5,412 nt of DNA. It comes from an uncultured Ruminococcus sp. (GTDB lineage Bacteria > Bacillota > Clostridia > Oscillospirales > Ruminococcaceae). Position 1 is the first letter of the stretch; each line of letters begins with the position of its first letter. The position numbers were made by a program, and so were the translations under genes. Under the pieces are notes generated by a model. The model searched no databases and was not told where the DNA came from. It saw only the letters and a list, made by a program, of their open reading frames with translations. Shown here in pieces: positions 4,570 through 5,412 of the stretch. The stretch spans positions 1-5,412 of the forward strand of contig CAMOEP010000179.1 in NCBI GenBank assembly GCA_946612185.1, read 5' to 3'.

Positions 4570-5412
4570 GGTATTCCTCCACTGTAAAGTCACGGGACTG
4601 CATCTGACGCATACCTATCCGGACGGCAGTATCACCCATTCCGGAGGGCTTGAACGGCGACAGAGGGGCGGTATATGGGAAACCGTAAGTCTCCGTGGAG
4701 CAGATGTTGATAAGCACGGCGCAGGCAAGCAGACCTATACCGAAAAGCCCAAGTATCGCCCCTGAGATAAGGAACGCCAGCCGCAGGAGAGTTATTTGCG
4801 GATCAAGTTCCGGGAGAACCAGTCCTCCCAGTACGGACAGCGCCGTCATGGTCAGAAGGGGAGTACTCACCAGCCCGGACTTTACCGCCGCATCGCCTAT
4901 GATAAGTCCGCTTATGACGCTTACTGCACCGCCTACGGACTTCGGCAGGCGTATCCCGGCTTCACGGATAGTCTCGTACATCAAAAGCACCAGCAGCGAC
5001 TCCGTAACTATGGAAAGCGGCGCTTCACGTTCCGCCTCCACCAGAAGCATAAGCAGGGTACTGTTAAGGAGTTCCGGGTGATACATCACCACAGCCACAT
5101 AAAACGCCGGCAGAAGCACCGCAATGATGAAAGCAATATACTTTATCCACCGCAGGAAAACAGCGTATACCGGCTTGAAAGCGTAGTCGTCGAGGGTCTG
5201 GAAACTCTCGCAGAACAGCTTTGGCACTATCACGGCAAATGGTACACCGTCTATCAAAAGCGCCGCACGCCCCTCAATAAGCCGGGAGCAGAGAACGTCC
5301 GGCCGCTCGGTAGTGCCGGTGGCGTTGAACAGCCGGAATCCGGGCTTTTCAAGGAAGGGGCGGACGTAGCCGGTGGAGAGGATAGTTTCCAGTTCCATAT
5401 CATCAAGGGAGG
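4562..5412 (-). CDS. gerAA: GerA-type germinant receptor subunit (5' end outside the window)
   Basis: The last 282 residues of a GerAA-family protein are visible; the family usually has about 450-500, so some 200 N-terminal residues lie beyond base 5412. Counting from the Met at 5398, the family's landmarks appear in order: ILSTGYV (6-12), TERPDV (30-35), LIEGRAALLIDG (40-51), LDDY (69-72), FLRWIKY (81-87), the membrane block with LPAFYVA (96-102), ETIREAGIRLP (142-152), IIGDAAVKSGLVS (166-178), and YGFPY near the C-terminal end. About five transmembrane segments follow the soluble part. The Met at 5398 is internal: it has no Shine-Dalgarno and the frame stays open upstream as SLDD, which fits the family alignment. 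With GerB and GerC it forms the receptor in the spore inner membrane; recent work on the family describes the GerA subunit as forming an oligomeric ion channel. SpoVAF is a paralogue, but the following gerB and gerC argue for a true receptor operon. Confidence 0.92.
   Translation of the reverse strand, partial: SLDDMELETILSTGYVRPFLEKPGFRLFNATGTTERPDVLCSRLIEGRAALLIDGVPFAVIVPKLFCESFQTLDDYAFKPVYAVFLRWIKYIAFIIAVLLPAFYVAVVMYHPELLNSTLLMLLVEAEREAPLSIVTESLLVLLMYETIREAGIRLPKSVGGAVSVISGLIIGDAAVKSGLVSTPLLTMTALSVLGGLVLPELDPQITLLRLAFLISGAILGLFGIGLLACAVLINICSTETYGFPYTAPLSPFKPSGMGDTAVRIGMRQMQSRDFTVEEYHE
4576..4580 (-). promoter_or_regulatory. Ribosome binding site deciding the gerB start
   Basis: On the minus strand GGAGG lies 6 nt before the ATG at 4569 and within the last codons of gerA. 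It picks the start that gives MNRISSPQF and an 8-bp gene overlap, over the ATG at 4593, which would add eight residues without a ribosome binding site. Confidence 0.85.

Noticed and set aside
4695..5081. Plus-strand ORFs of about 97-128 residues inside the germination genes
   Set aside because: They are Ser/Arg/Pro-rich and antisense to well-supported gerA and gerB frames, typical shadows of GC-rich third positions.
4562..5398. Complete short GerA starting at Met 5398
   Set aside because: No Shine-Dalgarno precedes it, the frame is open to the window edge, and the upstream residues continue the family alignment. The gene is simply cut by the window.

Overview
The window looks like chromosomal DNA of a low-to-mid GC, spore-forming gut-type Firmicute, most likely in or near Ruminococcus (Oscillospiraceae). 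That assignment is inference. It rests on strong AGGAGG-type ribosome binding sites, a GerA-type spore germination operon, a CorA protein with the MIxYY...GCW start I associate with this group, and a DUF6056-like membrane protein. By eye the germination genes are richer in GC than the DUF6056-like gene.

Left part (1-1730, plus strand): the last codons of an unidentified gene end in a textbook intrinsic terminator. Only a few bases later lies the ribosome binding site of a 529-residue polytopic membrane protein that resembles the DUF6056 / GT-C glycosyltransferase-like family. This gene ends in its own strong terminator at 1702-1730.

Middle part (1743-2922, plus strand): a near-consensus extended -10 promoter starts a transcript with a leader of about 200 nt ahead of a CorA-family divalent cation transporter. 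The leader holds a 27-codon ORF with an ideal ribosome binding site. A possible second, 13-codon ORF follows, and two hairpins straddle the only Shine-Dalgarno sequence near corA. The corA start codon itself has no adjacent Shine-Dalgarno. This suggests that CorA synthesis is controlled through translation of the leader, in principle like the mgtL and corL leaders of enterobacterial Mg2+ transporters but not visibly related to them. This is the most interesting part of the window.

Right part (3068-5412, minus strand): three overlapping genes, read from high to low coordinates, form a gerA-gerB-gerC operon for a nutrient germinant receptor. GerA (5' end outside the window) and GerB are membrane subunits. 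GerC is a lipoprotein of only 172 residues that seems to keep only the N-terminal domain of the family. corA and this operon converge on a 162-bp intergenic stretch (2906-3067) with a perfect palindrome and a large-loop stem followed by a T run. No mobile element, CRISPR array, tRNA or rRNA was seen.
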